A stretch of 64,000 nt of DNA from Chondrus crispus (taxonomy: Eukaryota > Rhodophyta > Florideophyceae > Gigartinales > Gigartinaceae). Under the pieces are notes generated by a model. That model was not told where the DNA came from. It saw only the letters and a program-made list of their open reading frames with translations, and did no database searches. The stretch is from contig NW_005178610.1 in assembly GCF_000350225.1 (NCBI RefSeq), forward strand, positions 1-64,000, read 5' to 3'. The translations under genes and the position numbers were made by a program. Within the stretch, counting starts at the first letter, position 1, and each line of letters begins with the position of its first letter. Positions 42,229 through 51,114 of this stretch are shown here, one piece after another.

Positions 42229-43155
42229 ATGGAAATCGAACACACCCACCCTGTGCCCGTTGCCACCTCGACCACCCCAGACCAAGACGCGAAGTCGCCC
42301 AAGAAGAAGAATGACTTTCCGCAAATGCCCACTAACGCCGCCGACTCACAAGTCCTCCCCGACCGTCTAGTTCGAAGACTCGTGCTTTCCTACCTCCTAC
42401 GTAACTGCTACTGCACGACAGCCCTTGCATTTGTCGCCTCCGATCCCGAAGTAGAGATCCAACAGAACGGCCACACACCCTCTACAAATTCACCCACTGA
42501 CACGACCATGTCAGACGACGCCCCCGCCGAAAGTGAAGCACCGCTAATGCCCAGCATAACACCCGTCGAGCTCGAGCAACTCGACCAGCGCCGTGCCATG
42601 ATGGATCGTATTCTCTCAGGCGACATCTGCGGCGGCATCGAACTAGCAGAATCCCTGCTCTCCTCCCCCTCATCTTCAGTTTCTAGCACTACTGTCAAAG
42701 ACGCCTTCCCAAAGGTGTACTTGCGTCTTCTCTGCCAACACTTCGTCGAGCTCATGCGGCAACGAAAACCAATTGATGCCATATCTTTTGCGCGCCACAG
42801 CATAGCCCCTCTTGGAAAATCCATGCCGTCTGGCCTTCCATTGCTGCAAGACTACCTTCCGCTGCTAGCATACATGGACCCCGAAAAGTCCCCAATGTTT
42901 GAGCAGCTGGATACTAAGCACCGCGAATCTCTTGCCGAGGAGTTGAACGGCCATGTGTATGCTTACTTACATCATCACCCGAAGGAGAAGAAGCAGCCCA
43001 TTGTACATCGGCAATCGGAGTTGGAGAGGCTGATGCGACAGCTGTCGTTGTTAATGAACAAGTTGCCTCCTAAGGAAGGGAAGGAGAAAGAGGAGGAGCG
43101 GCCGAAATGGACATTGGCGGACGCCCTCGAGGAGTCGAAGACGGAGCCGGAGTAG
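42229..43155 (+). CDS. LisH-CTLH-CRA protein, GID/CTLH ubiquitin-ligase subunit type
   Basis: 308 residues from the first ATG (MEIEHTHPV). A LisH dimerisation motif, DRLVRRLVLSYLLRNCYCTTALAFV, lies at about residues 45-70. CTLH follows (RRAMMDRILSGDICGGIELAESLL, about 120-145), then the CRA part (FPKVYLRLLCQHFVELMRQRKPIDAISFARHSIAPLG, LPLLQDYLPLLAYMDP, RESLAEELNGHVYAYL). This series is shared by RanBPM, GID8 and related scaffold subunits of the CTLH E3 ligase. No SPRY domain is present, so it resembles GID8 or a RanBPM lacking SPRY; the exact subunit is not settled. It has a Ser/Thr-rich insert between LisH and CTLH and a Lys/Glu-rich tail. Confidence 0.8.
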   Translation: MEIEHTHPVPVATSTTPDQDAKSPKKKNDFPQMPTNAADSQVLPDRLVRRLVLSYLLRNCYCTTALAFVASDPEVEIQQNGHTPSTNSPTDTTMSDDAPAESEAPLMPSITPVELEQLDQRRAMMDRILSGDICGGIELAESLLSSPSSSVSSTTVKDAFPKVYLRLLCQHFVELMRQRKPIDAISFARHSIAPLGKSMPSGLPLLQDYLPLLAYMDPEKSPMFEQLDTKHRESLAEELNGHVYAYLHHHPKEKKQPIVHRQSELERLMRQLSLLMNKLPPKEGKEKEEERPKWTLADALEESKTEPE

Positions 43156-43513
43156 CGACACGTGATCATGGGGCGCTTGAATTCAAGATGCTTCCAGCGT
43201 GTAACCTCGAAAGAGGGTGTGTATGTGTATGTATTTTGTAAAAATCAGTTCAGTTCGAACCACAGTTGGGAACTGACTGTCGGCGATTAGTAAGGGAAGA
43301 TTCCTTTGTGAAGGAGATGAAAGTAAACTTGATAACTTTTAGGCTCGATGGGGACGTTTTCTACAGCGAGTGAATTTGCTTGGTGCGTGGACTAAACAGT
43401 CCAGCACTGGATGAAAAAATGTTTATGTATACAGTCGCATAACGTCGCGCAACGTCCCGAGGGCGAAAAGAACGCGTTCACCGCTGTCCGCTATGCGCGT
43501 GGTTACGCCGCGC
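43156..43513. other. intergenic between convergent genes
   Basis: 358 bp separating the 3' ends of the LisH-CTLH gene and the PsbQ'-like gene. No element is seen. Confidence 0.35.
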
Positions 43514-44131
43514 TCAACTGGATGCAATATCGATCAACGAATCCAGGGCATCCTTAACGTCGCCTAAATATATCTTCGGCACGTCGTAGTCGACCTTCGT
43601 GCCCAGAATCTGTCTATCCTCGCCAATGAACACGTTTGCATAAACGCTGGTATCTAACAATCGTATGGCGGACTGCAAGTCCTCTCTCAAGCCGACGATG
43701 GCGCCGCCCGCGTCCTGTGACGAAGCGTTCAGGAGCTGGTTGCACACGTCCTTGACGCCGACGACTGGGCGGGAAGCGAGGACGGTGCGCACGGAGTCCC
43801 ACTTGGCCGCGGCGATCAGCGGGTCGATGTCGTCGACGCGCGCGCGTATTGATTGTAGAGAGGTGCGGGAGAGCGTGAGGCCGTCCGACGCGGCCATCGC
43901 GCGTTCTATGTGGGCGAAGGCAGATAGACCGAACGTCGCCCCGAAGAGACTGACGACGGCGCGACGGGTGTACGAGGGACCGGACCTGGAGGATGGCGAC
44001 TTGGATGCGGGCGGAAATGGGGCGGCTTGGGTCATGTGTAGGGGCATTTGGGAGGCGCAGGTGCAGCCGGTGCGGAAAGTGGGGGGCAGGGAGGGGAGGA
44101 AGGAGGTAGTGAAGGCGGGGGCGGAGGTCAT
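43514..44131 (-). CDS. thylakoid-lumen protein, probably PsbQ'-type extrinsic photosystem II subunit
   Basis: 205 residues from ATG 44131 (MTSAPAFTTSFLP). The N-terminus is rich in Ser, Pro and Thr like a plastid transit peptide. A twin-arginine signal follows (SYTRRAVVSLFGATFGLSAFAHIERAMA), implying Tat transport into the lumen and cleavage after AMA. The mature part, about 124 residues, is helical: LSRTSLQSIRARVDDIDPLIAAAKWDSVRTVLASR, then LREDLQSAIRLLD and a C-terminal LGDVKDALDSLIDIA. This matches the four-helix plan of PsbQ/PsbQ' proteins of red algae, which stabilise the oxygen-evolving complex. The PsbQ' identity is inferred; lumen targeting is clear. Confidence 0.65.
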   Translation of the reverse strand: MTSAPAFTTSFLPSLPPTFRTGCTCASQMPLHMTQAAPFPPASKSPSSRSGPSYTRRAVVSLFGATFGLSAFAHIERAMAASDGLTLSRTSLQSIRARVDDIDPLIAAAKWDSVRTVLASRPVVGVKDVCNQLLNASSQDAGGAIVGLREDLQSAIRLLDTSVYANVFIGEDRQILGTKVDYDVPKIYLGDVKDALDSLIDIASS

Positions 44132-45848
44132 GGTGGGTGATGTGAGCAGGGTGTGATGAGGTCGGGGAAATGGTGGGAGGGCTTGTGGCGGAAAACGTCG
44201 CGAAGTGGAATGCAATCAGGGGTAGTCTTCACGTTTTACAAAGATGTTTAAGAGGCTTACCGCTACTTCAACGCGACCTTTTAACGTGCGTAATGCATAG
44301 AGGGATGCATCGCCGCAAAAGAGCTGAGCCGTGTGACTCGAGCAGATGATATCTGGGCTGGTGGCCACGGGGGCAGCTGGGGCCCGGGATATTGATCATA
44401 CGACCCCCCAATCACGTCGCTCTGAATCTGAAACCATCCAATCGGCGTCCTCTATGCACCGCCACCACTCAGATTTTTACGAAATATCATCAAACCGCAG
44501 TACTCACCATGCAAAAGGGGGCCGTGATACCTCACAGCTCTCTCGGAGCAGGCCGTGATACCGAGATTCTAGGTGTAGTGCCGCCGGTGCTGCTAAACGT
44601 GAATGAGCTCTCGAGCATATGCTCCTCGGTCGAAACTTGGGGGCACTTGGACTTGAGGTGCGAAGATTTCTTAGCGTTTGCGGTGGGCGAGTTTGCACCA
44701 GGGTGAGCAGCAACGGCAATGGAGCTGTGTGTTGCGTAATACTGATACGTGCTGGTCAGGTGCGGGGGCATGGAGCGGTACAATAACTGGGTGCCCATGG
44801 AACAGACGAAAATAGCAACATGTTTCAGTTGTAGGACCCTTTCACATGTTCAGAGCTCTCTGCTGTCCTTCTGGCCTGTTCTAGTACTTGTGATTGATCT
44901 TGGCGAGAAGGCAGGGAAACATGAAGCTTATTCTTGTAATAGCTCCCGCGCGCATTCTTTCTTTCTGTCACGTTCTTTCAACAAGTCAGTATATCAGGCC
45001 ACACTACACGTAACGCAACGGCCACATACTGTACCGCAGTATGAGTATGAGACAGGTTTTATTCGCGGTATGTCTCTGATTACTTGTTCACTCAAATGCT
45101 ACTGTGGTGTCTCCCTTTTTTTGCACCACAGTCGCACTCTTCGATAGGCACACATGTAACCTACGAGCTGGGACACTGTATCAGCCCTAAAAGGGTTAGG
45201 GTGTAGACTACCGTTACACTTGCGCCCCATAAGGTTAAGCCTCAATTCACGTCATGCATGCTGGGTGCTGATGGACTGATGGAATGATTGCACAGGCTCC
45301 GTGAGGAAGGCAGATCACGTCGATGAGCGGTCTCGATCGCGACGCACGGCGTTGCGTAATGGGCCTGCCATCCCTTCGCTCCGCCCTCCGAGATCGCCGC
45401 CGGAAGATATGCACGCGCAATCCGCCAAGTGTTCCAATCCGCTCCCTCTATCGGATCCCGCAGGCCGAGATTCAGGGTGAATGGCCCAAAAACGCCTCCC
45501 ACGGACATGCCTTGCTGCCGTGCACTCCTCCAACCGCCACGCGCCCTCCCAAACGGTTGGTGCGGCGCCTCTTAATGGGCCCCGCGCCCACTCCCGCCCC
45601 TCCAAAGGCATACCGGTTTCTCCCCACGCCCCTCTGCCAACCCCGTTCGCCCAAGTGGAGGAAATCGTTCCACAACTCTACGGCAATGCGACCTCCCCCC
45701 GCCGAGGTCGTACACAACCTCGCGCACAACGTAACCACGCAGGCCACCCTGCTCCACAGTGAGCATATCTCCCACCCCGCCCATCCGCCCCGCCGTCGTA
45801 CCAGACTTTCGGACTTTCCCCCTCGGCACCGCTTCGCCGCCCCACACC
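44132..45848. other. 1.7 kb intergenic between divergent plastid-protein genes
   Basis: Upstream of both the PsbQ'-like gene (- strand) and cbbX (+ strand). No convincing coding sequence: open frames here are low-complexity or lack family features. It is likely to hold both promoters; shared light control would be a guess. Confidence 0.35.
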
Positions 45849-47039
45849 ATGGCTTTCGTCAACGTCGCCGCCACGTCCTTCCTGAGCGCATCCGTCGCGC
45901 CGCGCGTCGCCGTCTCCCCGCGCCGGCCCGCCCGCGGCGTCCGCATGCAGCAGGACGCGGGCGACGACGGCTACGAGGTCCCCGTCACGCGCCGCCTCTC
46001 CGATGCCCTCAAAGAGAAGGACGTCGAGGCCCGCAAGAACCGCGAAGAGGCCGAGCGCCGCCTCCGCGAGAAGGAGGAGAAGCGCATGGCACGCCAGCGC
46101 AAGATCGATGCCCTAGATGCCATCCCGGACGACTTGGAGGTCGGCTCGGTCAATCAGCATATGTATGAGGCGGGCGTGCAGGAGGAACTCGATATGCTCG
46201 ATCATGACTTGGTGGGGCTCAAGCCCGTCAAGACCAGGGTTGCTGAGATTGCTGCCCTGCTGATTGTGGATAAGCTCCGCAAGAGTCTTGGCTTGGAGAC
46301 CGCAGTTCCGAGTTTGCATATGTCGTTCACGGGCGCCCCGGGAACTGGAAAGACCACTGTCGCGATGCGTATGGGGCAGCTGCTCAACAAGATGGGGTAC
46401 TGCCGTTCCGGTCATTTGACTGTCGCGACGAGGGACGATTTGGTGGGGCAGTATGTGGGGCATACAGCGCCGAAGACGAAGGAAGTTGTGAAGAAGGCGT
46501 TCGGGGGCGTCTTGCTGGTCGATGAAGCCTACTATTTGTACAATGCTGCTAATGACAAAGATTATGGTCAGGAGTCGATTGAGATTCTCCTCAATGTCAT
46601 GGAGACTCAGAAGGAAGATCTCATTGTCGTTCTGGCAGGATACGAGGACAGGATGGACAAGTTCTATGGTTACAATCCTGGTATGAGCAGCCGAATCGGA
46701 AATCACATTCAGTTCCCGAACTATTCGGCGGATGAGCTGGTGAAGATTGCCGAGTTCATGACGAGGGACCTCGAGTACGAGTTCGCGGATGGAGCGCCAG
46801 ATAAGTTTAGGACGTACGTTGAGAAGAGAATGTCCATGCCTTACTTTTCCAACGCCAGAACCGTGCGAAACGCAGTCGACAGGGCTCGCATGCGCGCATC
46901 CATTCGGCTGTTCAACAGAGCCATGGGCAAAGAGGGCAACGGTATGATTTCCAAGAAGGACTTGAAGCTCATCCTGCCAGAAGATCTGGTGTCGGCTGAT
47001 GAATTGGCGGCCCGTGGTGCGACAGCTATTGTCGAATAA
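45849..47039 (+). CDS. cbbX: CbbX, red-type Rubisco activase (nuclear-encoded, plastid-targeted)
   Basis: A AAA+ ATPase that pulls the C-terminus of the red-type Rubisco large subunit to release bound sugar phosphates. It has 396 residues from the ATG at 45849, whose product MAFVNVAATSFLSAS looks like a transit peptide; an upstream in-frame start would spoil this. A charged coiled-coil segment (about 55-90) precedes the CbbX core: ELDMLDHDLVGLKPVKTRVAEIAALL, Walker A GAPGTGKTT (about 163), pore-region RDDLVGQYVGHTAPKTKEVV, Walker B GVLLVDEAYYL, sensor VVLAGYEDRMD, arginine finger SRIGNHIQF. Red algae carry a second cbbX in the plastid genome, and the two products act together. The gene is intact, in one exon. 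Confidence 0.95.
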   Translation: MAFVNVAATSFLSASVAPRVAVSPRRPARGVRMQQDAGDDGYEVPVTRRLSDALKEKDVEARKNREEAERRLREKEEKRMARQRKIDALDAIPDDLEVGSVNQHMYEAGVQEELDMLDHDLVGLKPVKTRVAEIAALLIVDKLRKSLGLETAVPSLHMSFTGAPGTGKTTVAMRMGQLLNKMGYCRSGHLTVATRDDLVGQYVGHTAPKTKEVVKKAFGGVLLVDEAYYLYNAANDKDYGQESIEILLNVMETQKEDLIVVLAGYEDRMDKFYGYNPGMSSRIGNHIQFPNYSADELVKIAEFMTRDLEYEFADGAPDKFRTYVEKRMSMPYFSNARTVRNAVDRARMRASIRLFNRAMGKEGNGMISKKDLKLILPEDLVSADELAARGATAIVE

Positions 47040-47720
47040 GAGTTTTTAAAAGGTATTTTGTTGTCCCAGTGAAGGAGTGAGTCGTTGAGTAGGATAGGCG
47101 GAGAGGTGCTTTTGTTTGGGGGTTGTTGAGCAGGACTGAGGTGGATTTTCTCTTGACAAGGTGAAGTCGGTTTCTGAGTTGTAGGGACGATTTTTTGGAG
47201 TCGCTTGTACAAGGTCAAGTGTGCCCGTTGCTTTAAAGTTTTGCCCAGATGAAAATCGCAAACCCGATAGGGTTGACATGCCACGATCAGCGAGGCGAAT
47301 TCTTCTGTTCTTGAGCTTCGAGACGCGGTCTAATAGTTGCGCCTTAAGTACCCATGGTACGGCATAATCTTTATGCAAGTTGTAAACACACAGCGAGCTT
47401 GCAAAGAAGGGTGTACTTGTACACTCGCGGCGATGTTGCGCTCCCGAGCTCTCCTGCTACTTTGTACAAATGGCACACGTGTAAGTTTAGAGAAGATTTC
47501 CCATGTGTGGATCCTGAACGGGCCCACATTTTCCCGCCAAAAAAGACGAAATGGCAGCGACAAGCTCCTACTGCCGGACCGCAGCAGCCTCCAGTGCGCT
47601 TGCTTTATCGATATACAAACCCAAGGGAGACAGCCGCAGCACTATCCGCGTCAACAAAAACTCTGTGCCGCTTCCCGTCGTCACCGACACGCTTCTTTTG
47701 GAGTCTCCCCTTTCCCCAAC
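47040..47720. other. intergenic before DNA polymerase delta
   Basis: 681 bp. The polymerase frame is open through much of it but lacks polymerase homology before 47721, so it is treated as leader. Confidence 0.4.
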
Positions 47721-50700
47721 ATGAAGCAACCGGCTGCCAAGAAGCAGAAGACGGAGCAAGAGTCGCCCGAGCACGACCCAATGGACGACCTTGACGACCA
47801 CCATCCCATACCTGAAGACGAAGACGACCAGCCTGCCGAAGAAACGCAGCTGCAACCTCCGCCACTAGCTGTCGCCGACCTCGAGGGAACGTCTGTCTTC
47901 CTGAAGGAGCGCGATGAATGGCGCAGACCATCCATAGATGTCGCCACAAACTCAGAGGAGCCCCTTGTTGTCATGCAGGTGGACGCCTCCCTGGCAAACG
48001 TCCAGGACAAGAATGGTGCTGCTGTCATTTACATGTTTGGTTTGACCGAGGGCGGGAGCTCCGTGCTTGTCAGGGTGCACCATTTCTATCACTACTTCTA
48101 CTTGCCCGTGACCGATGGGATTCAGCCTGAGGCCCTGGCTGAAGCCATCAATCGCCGATTGTGGAATGACAAGACAGTTCCGAGGGACAGGACTGTTGTG
48201 ACGAATGTTGAGATTACTACAAAGCGCAGTATCATGTATTTTATTCCTGGCGACCCGGAGGTCAAGTTTTATAAGATCACACTTCTCAACCCAAGGCACA
48301 CGAAGGATGTCGCTAGAATTCTGCAGCGAGGAGGTTTATCGGTAAAGAAACCTAATGATGTAACTGCTAAGTTGCCTGAGCTGCCTACTTTTGAGAGCAC
48401 ATTGGATTACTTGTTGCGCTTTATGATTGAGGTTGGTCTCGTGGGATGTTCGTGGCTCACCTTGCCGGCTGGAAAGTATACTATTACGGAGCATAAGAAG
48501 TCTCTGTTGCAAGTGGAAATAGATGTCCATGCGAACGACATCATCGCACACAACCCCGAAGGAAAATGGCTGAGAACAGCCCCCTTACGTCGCTTGTCCT
48601 TTGACATTGAATGCGCCGGGCGAAAAGGGATCTTCCCTGAACCGGAACATGACAAAGTCATTCAAATCGCGAATTACGTCTGGGATCACGGCCACAAGAA
48701 ACCAATTGCACAGGTTGTGTTCACTCTTAAGAGCTGTGCGGCAATTGTTGGGGCGGATGTTGTTTCCTATGAAAACGAGGAAGAGCTTTTGTCTGCATGG
48801 GCACGATTCGTCCGGCTTACGGACCCAGATATCCTCACAGGATACAATATAGTCAACTTTGATCTTCCGTACCTCCTCGATCGCGCAGCGCAACTCAAAG
48901 TGGCTGATTTTCCCCTCCTTGGTCGAATGATCGGCCAGCCAACGACCATGAGAAAAACGAGGATGAGCTCCTCTGCTTTCGGGACACATGAATCTCATGC
49001 CTTTTCAATGCATGGCCGCGTTATTTTTGACATGCTTCAACTGATCACAAGAGAATACAAACTGAGATCCTATTCTTTGAATTCTGTATCTGCCGAGTTT
49101 CTAGGCCAGCAAAAAGAAGATGTTCACTACAGTATCATTGGAGACCTCCAAAGAGGTGATGAACAAACTCGACGGAGGCTTGCCGTTTACTGTCTAAAGG
49201 ATGCGCTGTTACCTGTGAGACTCATGGACAAATTGATGTCACTGACTAACTACATGGAAATGGCTCGTGTCACTGGCATTCCGTTGGGCTGGCTTGTCTC
49301 GAGAGGCCACATGATCAAAGTTGTAAGTTTGTTGCATCGTAAGAGTCACCTTGTAGACCTTCTCATTCCTGATATTAAGCGTTCGGGCCCTGAAGGGGGA
49401 GGTGGCGATGGACCGCAGTTTGAAGGAGCTACCGTCATTAAGCCAGAGAAGGGATACTACAAGGACCCGATCGCCACTCTTGATTTTGCGTCCCTGTATC
49501 CTTCAATCATTATGGCTCACAACCTGTGCTACAGCACGCTTGTTCGACCAGTCCACCTAGCTCATATGAAGCCAGAGGACTTATCGAAGAGCCCATCTGG
49601 GGCATCATTTGTGAAGAGGTCAGTGAAGAAAGGCATTCTGACGAAAATATTAGAAGAATTATTGGCTGCACGGAAGCAAGCTAAAAAAGACCTCAAAGCT
49701 GCGAAGGACCCTTTCCTACAGTCAGTTTTGAATGGGAGACAGCTCGCTTTGAAGATTTCCGCGAACGCTGTCTACGGTTTCACAGGTGCATCTGTCGGAA
49801 AGCTGCCATGTATGGACATTTCAGCTTCAACCACAGCTTACGGTCGCCAAATGATTGACAACACCAGGTTGGAAGTTGAAAAACGTTACAAGGGAGCGAC
49901 TGTCATTTATGGTGATACGGATTCTGTAATGATTAAATTTGGTAATGGCAAGTCTTTGGAAGAATGTATGCGACTTGGTGAAGAAGCAGCGGAAGCAATA
50001 TCGTCTATCTTTCCAAAACCCGTCAAACTTGAGTTTGAAAAATGTTACTATCCGTACCTACTGATAAGTAAGAAACGATATGCTGGACTGCTGTGGACAA
50101 ATACCGAAAAGTACGACAAGATGGACTGCAAAGGAATTGAAGCTGTAAGACGTGATAATTGCAGGCTTGTCGCAAATGTCATTTCTTCAGTTCTTGAGTT
50201 TCTTCTCAAGAAGAGGGATCTTCAACAAGCAATTTCTATGGTGAAGAAGGTGATATCTGACTTGCTGCAAAATAAGATTGATGTATCTCTTCTTGTCGTA
50301 TCGAAGTCGTTGACAAAGACAGACTACGAGAACAAACAAGCTCACGTTGTTCTAGCCGAGAAACTGCGCAAGAGGGATCCTGGAACTGCTCCAGCTATCG
50401 GTGATCGTGTCCCTTACGTTATTACGAAGGGAAGGAAAAACGAACCTGCATACTCACGAGCTGAGGATCCGTTGTACGTTTTAGAGAGGAATATCCCCAT
50501 TGACAATAATTACTACCTCGAGAATATGCTTCGCAAGCCCCTGGAAAGAATCTTTGAGCCTGTAATGAAAAGTTCCGTGAACTCTTTGTTTGTTGGTGAG
50601 CATACCCGCACGATATCCGTGGTAACACCGAAGAAAGGCGGAATGGCGAAGTATACAAAGGTGCGCCTTAAATGTTTGGGGTGCAAAGCACCCATCAACG

Positions 50701-50948
50701 AAGGCGCGCTGTGTGCTTACTGTGTACCTAAAGAAGCAGAGCACTACACAAAGAACTTGAACACCATGGTCAAACTCGAAAAGGCTTATTCCTCTTTGTG
50801 GACTGAATGCCAGCGATGTATGGGCGACATTTGTCATGATGTTCTGTGTAGCAACGGAGACTGCCCAATATTTTATCGGCGGCGAAAAGCACAAATTGAT
50901 CTCAATGCTGCAAGCGAAAAGGTCTCGCGCTTTGGGCTTGACTGGTGA
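47721..50948 (+). CDS. POLD1: DNA polymerase delta catalytic subunit
   Basis: A B-family replicative polymerase with proofreading, the main lagging-strand enzyme. It has 1,075 residues from ATG 47721 (MKQPAAKKQKTEQ, an NLS-like start), close to the usual 1,090-1,110. Exonuclease motifs are FDIECAGRKG (about 294) and YNIVNFDLPYLL (about 374). Polymerase motifs are DFASLYPSII (about 587), KISANAVYGFTGA (about 678) and YGDTDSVM (about 730). The C-terminal CysA zinc module is C-x2-C-x10-C-x2-C (about 984). CysB is C-x2-C...C...C (about 1030), which in other species holds an iron-sulfur cluster. It converges with the protease gene, 166 bp away. A single, intact exon. Confidence 0.96.
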   Translation: MKQPAAKKQKTEQESPEHDPMDDLDDHHPIPEDEDDQPAEETQLQPPPLAVADLEGTSVFLKERDEWRRPSIDVATNSEEPLVVMQVDASLANVQDKNGAAVIYMFGLTEGGSSVLVRVHHFYHYFYLPVTDGIQPEALAEAINRRLWNDKTVPRDRTVVTNVEITTKRSIMYFIPGDPEVKFYKITLLNPRHTKDVARILQRGGLSVKKPNDVTAKLPELPTFESTLDYLLRFMIEVGLVGCSWLTLPAGKYTITEHKKSLLQVEIDVHANDIIAHNPEGKWLRTAPLRRLSFDIECAGRKGIFPEPEHDKVIQIANYVWDHGHKKPIAQVVFTLKSCAAIVGADVVSYENEEELLSAWARFVRLTDPDILTGYNIVNFDLPYLLDRAAQLKVADFPLLGRMIGQPTTMRKTRMSSSAFGTHESHAFSMHGRVIFDMLQLITREYKLRSYSLNSVSAEFLGQQKEDVHYSIIGDLQRGDEQTRRRLAVYCLKDALLPVRLMDKLMSLTNYMEMARVTGIPLGWLVSRGHMIKVVSLLHRKSHLVDLLIPDIKRSGPEGGGGDGPQFEGATVIKPEKGYYKDPIATLDFASLYPSIIMAHNLCYSTLVRPVHLAHMKPEDLSKSPSGASFVKRSVKKGILTKILEELLAARKQAKKDLKAAKDPFLQSVLNGRQLALKISANAVYGFTGASVGKLPCMDISASTTAYGRQMIDNTRLEVEKRYKGATVIYGDTDSVMIKFGNGKSLEECMRLGEEAAEAISSIFPKPVKLEFEKCYYPYLLISKKRYAGLLWTNTEKYDKMDCKGIEAVRRDNCRLVANVISSVLEFLLKKRDLQQAISMVKKVISDLLQNKIDVSLLVVSKSLTKTDYENKQAHVVLAEKLRKRDPGTAPAIGDRVPYVITKGRKNEPAYSRAEDPLYVLERNIPIDNNYYLENMLRKPLERIFEPVMKSSVNSLFVGEHTRTISVVTPKKGGMAKYTKVRLKCLGCKAPINEGALCAYCVPKEAEHYTKNLNTMVKLEKAYSSLWTECQRCMGDICHDVLCSNGDCPIFYRRRKAQIDLNAASEKVSRFGLDW

Positions 50949-51114
50949 CGATACTTGTTTGGTGCAAGTTTGAGTAGTGTACAGAAGGCACCCTCCCAAG
51001 GATAAAGCATTTATTTCGGTATCTCGTACTCCGCAAGGCACATTTGGATGTGCTTCGTTCTGCCCATCGTTAACTGACATACGTAGATTTTTTTTTGTAG
51101 GCAAGCAGAAGTAT

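Noticed and set aside
45323-46168. A 281-codon + strand frame overlapping the start of cbbX
   Set aside because: It runs out of frame through the CbbX coding sequence and has the Arg/Pro/His-rich look of a GC-rich shadow frame.
47337-47720. N-terminal extension of DNA polymerase delta
   Set aside because: Open but without polymerase similarity. The ATG at 47721 gives the usual protein length and an NLS-like start.
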